Part shown: in pieces, positions 6,579 through 7,625 of the stretch
Layout of the letters: the number at the start of each line of letters is the position of its first letter
Position numbering within the stretch: the stretch's first letter is position 1
Assembly: GCA_003229935.1 (NCBI GenBank)
Contig: QIGD01000052.1
Coordinates: 1-7,625 of the forward strand
Direction of reading: 5' to 3'
Source: Methanobacteriota archaeon
GTDB lineage: Archaea > Hydrothermarchaeota > Hydrothermarchaeia > Hydrothermarchaeales > BMS3B
DNA length: 7,625 nt
The notes under the pieces: model-generated
What the model saw: only the letters and a program-made list of their open reading frames with translations
Told to the model about the DNA's origin: nothing
Database searches by the model: none
Translations under genes and position numbers: made by a program

Positions 6579-7447
6579 TTCTTAGCCTCCATCTTCTTCA
6601 GAAGCCTGTCAACTATATCTTTTTCTTCTGATGTCAGATTAAGCAGAGGTGCTTTAACATCATCACCTCCAGCAAGACCCAGCACATTCATTGCATATTT
6701 AAGTCCTGCCGGAAAAGTGCCAGTATCCATTATTTTCACAATATTCATGAGAATTTTTTGCAGTCCTGCAGCCCGGTCTATATCACTTTCCCATGTCCTG
6801 TAAATCTCCACAGGAAGCTCTGGCACAAGATTTGAAGAACCGAGAATTGCCCCTGAGGCTCCGGTGACCAGAGCTGGCAAAAGGAGATGGTCTGCCCCTA
6901 TAATACATGAAAAATCTTCTGGTACCAGATTAACGATTTCCGGAAATTTTTTCATGTCACCGCTCGTATCTTTTATTCCTATTATATTATCCAGCTCGGA
7001 AAGCCTTTTTACAAGAGGAGGTAAAAATTGGTTTCCTGTAAAAACCGGGATATTATAGAGTATTATGGGCAGCATGGAATGCGAAGATAAATTTGAATAA
7101 TAGCTGAAAAGCCCTTCTTGGCTTGTTCTGAAGTAGTATGGAGGTGCAACCAGTGCAGCTTCTGCACCCATATCGGCAGAATAGGCAATAATTTCAAGGG
7201 CTTCCTCCATTCTCATTGAAGTTGCCCCAGCTATTACTGGCAATGACGTGGTATCCATAACTGTTTTAATCACCTCTTTTCTTTCTTTAATGCTTAAACC
7301 AGAGAACTCCCCGGCAGAGCCAAGTGGTACAAGACCTGTCACTTCCTCCTTTTCAAGAAAGGCAATATTTTTCTCAAGCCCCTCCTGGTCAATTTCACCA
7401 TCTTTAAAAGGTGTTATCATAGGACAGTATATTCCTTTTAACTTCAT
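6575..7447 (-). CDS. DapA/NAL-family aldolase, probable 2-keto-3-deoxy-gluconate-type (KDG) aldolase
   Basis: Class I (Schiff-base) aldolase of the dihydrodipicolinate synthase / N-acetylneuraminate lyase family; 290 residues, the normal family size, in a single (beta/alpha)8 barrel. Seen: the carboxylate-binding loop GSAGE 43-47, the catalytic tyrosine in YNIP (Tyr131) and the Schiff-base lysine in GIKDTSGD (Lys159). The DapA arginine that binds the aspartate-semialdehyde carboxylate (YNVPSRTG) is missing: here YNIPVFTG has Phe136. This argues against lysine biosynthesis and for cleavage of a 2-keto-3-deoxy sugar acid to pyruvate plus an aldehyde. A glycerate kinase two genes downstream suggests that the aldehyde is glyceraldehyde. 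It is the first operon gene; ATG 7447 has AGGAGG (7455-7460) seven bases upstream, the best ribosome site in the window. Family is firm; KDG as substrate is inferred from residues and context, and other 2-keto acids remain possible. Confidence 0.88.
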   Translation of the reverse strand: MKLKGIYCPMITPFKDGEIDQEGLEKNIAFLEKEEVTGLVPLGSAGEFSGLSIKERKEVIKTVMDTTSLPVIAGATSMRMEEALEIIAYSADMGAEAALVAPPYYFRTSQEGLFSYYSNLSSHSMLPIILYNIPVFTGNQFLPPLVKRLSELDNIIGIKDTSGDMKKFPEIVNLVPEDFSCIIGADHLLLPALVTGASGAILGSSNLVPELPVEIYRTWESDIDRAAGLQKILMNIVKIMDTGTFPAGLKYAMNVLGLAGGDDVKAPLLNLTSEEKDIVDRLLKKMEAKK

Positions 7448-7454
7448 ATTTTAC

Positions 7455-7460
7455 CCTCCT
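7455..7460 (-). promoter_or_regulatory. Shine-Dalgarno of the aldolase gene
   Basis: AGGAGG on the minus strand, seven bases before ATG 7447. It lies just downstream of the leader hairpins and is not paired in either of them. Confidence 0.8.
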
Positions 7461-7472
7461 GTACAAAATCAA

Positions 7473-7496
7473 GCCCGAGTTCATGAAAATCTGGGC
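7473..7496 (-). promoter_or_regulatory. Leader hairpin 2 (weak), exclusive with hairpin 1
   Basis: GCCC (minus, 7496-7493) can pair with GGGC (7476-7473), with two further pairs after a bulge. It shares bases 7494-7496 with the outer stem of the larger hairpin at 7494-7533, so both cannot form at once. The stem is short, so the structure is tentative. Confidence 0.3.
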
Positions 7497-7533
7497 AAGG
7501 AAACCTACCTCTTTATAGGTAGAAGGAATTGCC
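7494..7533 (-). promoter_or_regulatory. Leader hairpin 1 in the operon 5' region
   Basis: Inner stem CTACCT/AGGTAG (7505-7510 with 7517-7522), six perfect pairs around a six-base loop. Outer stem GGCAA/TTGCC (7494-7498 with 7529-7533). The two stems are separated by a symmetric six-by-six internal loop. No U-run follows, so it is not an intrinsic terminator. It could be an RNA control element, or part of it could be a DNA operator. Confidence 0.45.
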
Positions 7534-7570
7534 TTACCTCACAAATTTTAAAATTGTATTCCTTTCCCAT
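7505..7570 (-). CDS. Possible 21-residue leader peptide ORF
   Basis: ATG 7570 to TAG 7505 encodes 21 residues starting MGKEYNFKIC and ending FLLPIKR. A GGAG lies ten bases before the ATG, and the 11-base string GGTAAAATATG at its start is identical to that at the aldolase start. An in-frame TAA sits two codons upstream, so it is not the tail of a longer gene. The stop codon falls at the 3' end of the inner stem of hairpin 1, so a terminating ribosome would open that stem. There are no runs of one amino acid as in classic attenuators. A chance ORF of this length is quite possible. Confidence 0.22.
   Translation of the reverse strand: MGKEYNFKICEVRQFLLPIKR
7543..7554. promoter_or_regulatory. 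AT-rich perfect palindrome, possible operator
   Basis: AATTTTAAAATT is a perfect 12-bp inverted repeat just inside the leader and overlaps the end of the candidate -10 element. Such AT-only palindromes also arise by chance in AT-rich intergenic DNA, so it is only a candidate regulator site. Confidence 0.25.
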
Positions 7571-7580
7571 ATTTTACCAA
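7553..7580 (-). promoter_or_regulatory. Candidate bacterial-type promoter for the operon
   Basis: TTGGTA (7580-7575; four of six to TTGACA) and TACAAT (7558-7553; five of six to TATAAT) with a 16-base spacer. It would give an mRNA start near 7546 and a leader of about 100 nt holding both hairpins but not the start of the 21-codon ORF. It is valid only if the host is bacterial. Confidence 0.3.
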
Positions 7581-7604
7581 CTCCACTTTCTTAAAATTAA
7601 TATC

Positions 7605-7617
7605 AAATATTTTTCCT
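7605..7617 (-). promoter_or_regulatory. Alternative archaeal TATA/BRE-like element
   Basis: AGGAAAAATATTT on the minus strand has a purine-rich BRE-like start and an A/T box. A start about 25 bases downstream would fall near 7580-7585, just ahead of the GGAG of the 21-codon ORF. AT-rich DNA gives many such matches, and this competes with the bacterial-type promoter. Confidence 0.2.
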
Positions 7618-7625
7618 GTTTTGTT

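Noticed and set aside
601..7058. Plus-strand open frames, for example 1500-1994, 3175-3675, 4595-4936, 5117-5620 and 6381-6803
   Set aside because: Each lies antisense within a clearly conserved minus-strand gene, shows no family motif and has low-complexity Ser/Pro/Leu-rich composition typical of shadow frames.
7407..7484. Short ORF from ATG 7484 overlapping the aldolase start
   Set aside because: There is no ribosome binding site before it, it runs out of frame into the aldolase gene, and the sequence has no recognisable features.
7505..7533. Leader hairpin as an intrinsic terminator
   Set aside because: The stem is AT-rich and short, and no U-tract follows it in the transcript.

Overview
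The window carries one tightly packed operon, read entirely on the minus strand (right to left), with six protein genes and a short leader. The order of transcription is: a 2-oxo-acid aldolase of the DapA/NAL fold (7447-6575), an HPr-kinase-like P-loop protein (6578-5637), a MOFRL-type glycerate 2-kinase (5637-4303), a cyclase-family metal hydrolase (4290-3655), an IlvD/Edd-family sugar-acid dehydratase (3652-1946) and an ADP-forming acyl-CoA synthetase (1924 to beyond the left edge, so its C-terminus is missing). Junctions are a 4-nt overlap, a 1-nt overlap, and gaps of 12, 2 and 21 nt. Several Shine-Dalgarno sites sit inside the end of the preceding gene, which points to one mRNA and translational coupling. 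Positions 7448-7625 hold the leader and probable promoter. I see no RNA gene, mobile element, CRISPR array or terminator.

Read together, the genes suggest sugar-acid catabolism by a route like the non-phosphorylative Entner-Doudoroff pathway. A (lactone-derived) hexonate would be dehydrated by the IlvD-like enzyme to a 2-keto-3-deoxy acid. The DapA-like aldolase would split this to pyruvate and glyceraldehyde. Glyceraldehyde would be oxidised to glycerate by an enzyme not seen here, and glycerate phosphorylated to 2-phosphoglycerate by the MOFRL kinase. That route has no net ATP gain down to pyruvate, so the ADP-forming synthetase (acyl-CoA + ADP + Pi to acid + CoA + ATP) would be the energy-yielding step. 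The roles of the HPrK-like kinase and the cyclase-family hydrolase are open: possibly regulator or small-molecule kinase, and lactonase. The substrate is inferred, not shown.

The organism cannot be named. Frequent AGA/AGG arginine and ATA isoleucine codons, strong GGAGG ribosome binding sites, a TTG start, the fused ADP-forming acyl-CoA synthetase and the npED-like gene set favour an archaeon (a euryarchaeal or Thermoplasmata-like lineage would fit). A bacterium that has these genes is not excluded, and the leader also holds a passable bacterial -35/-10 pair.

The points most worth a second look are an IlvD-family enzyme that has Ser in place of the normally conserved Fe-S cysteine of the C-D-K motif, an HPrK-like kinase without any visible PTS partner inside a sugar-acid operon, and a leader with a 21-codon ORF that ends within one of two mutually exclusive hairpins.
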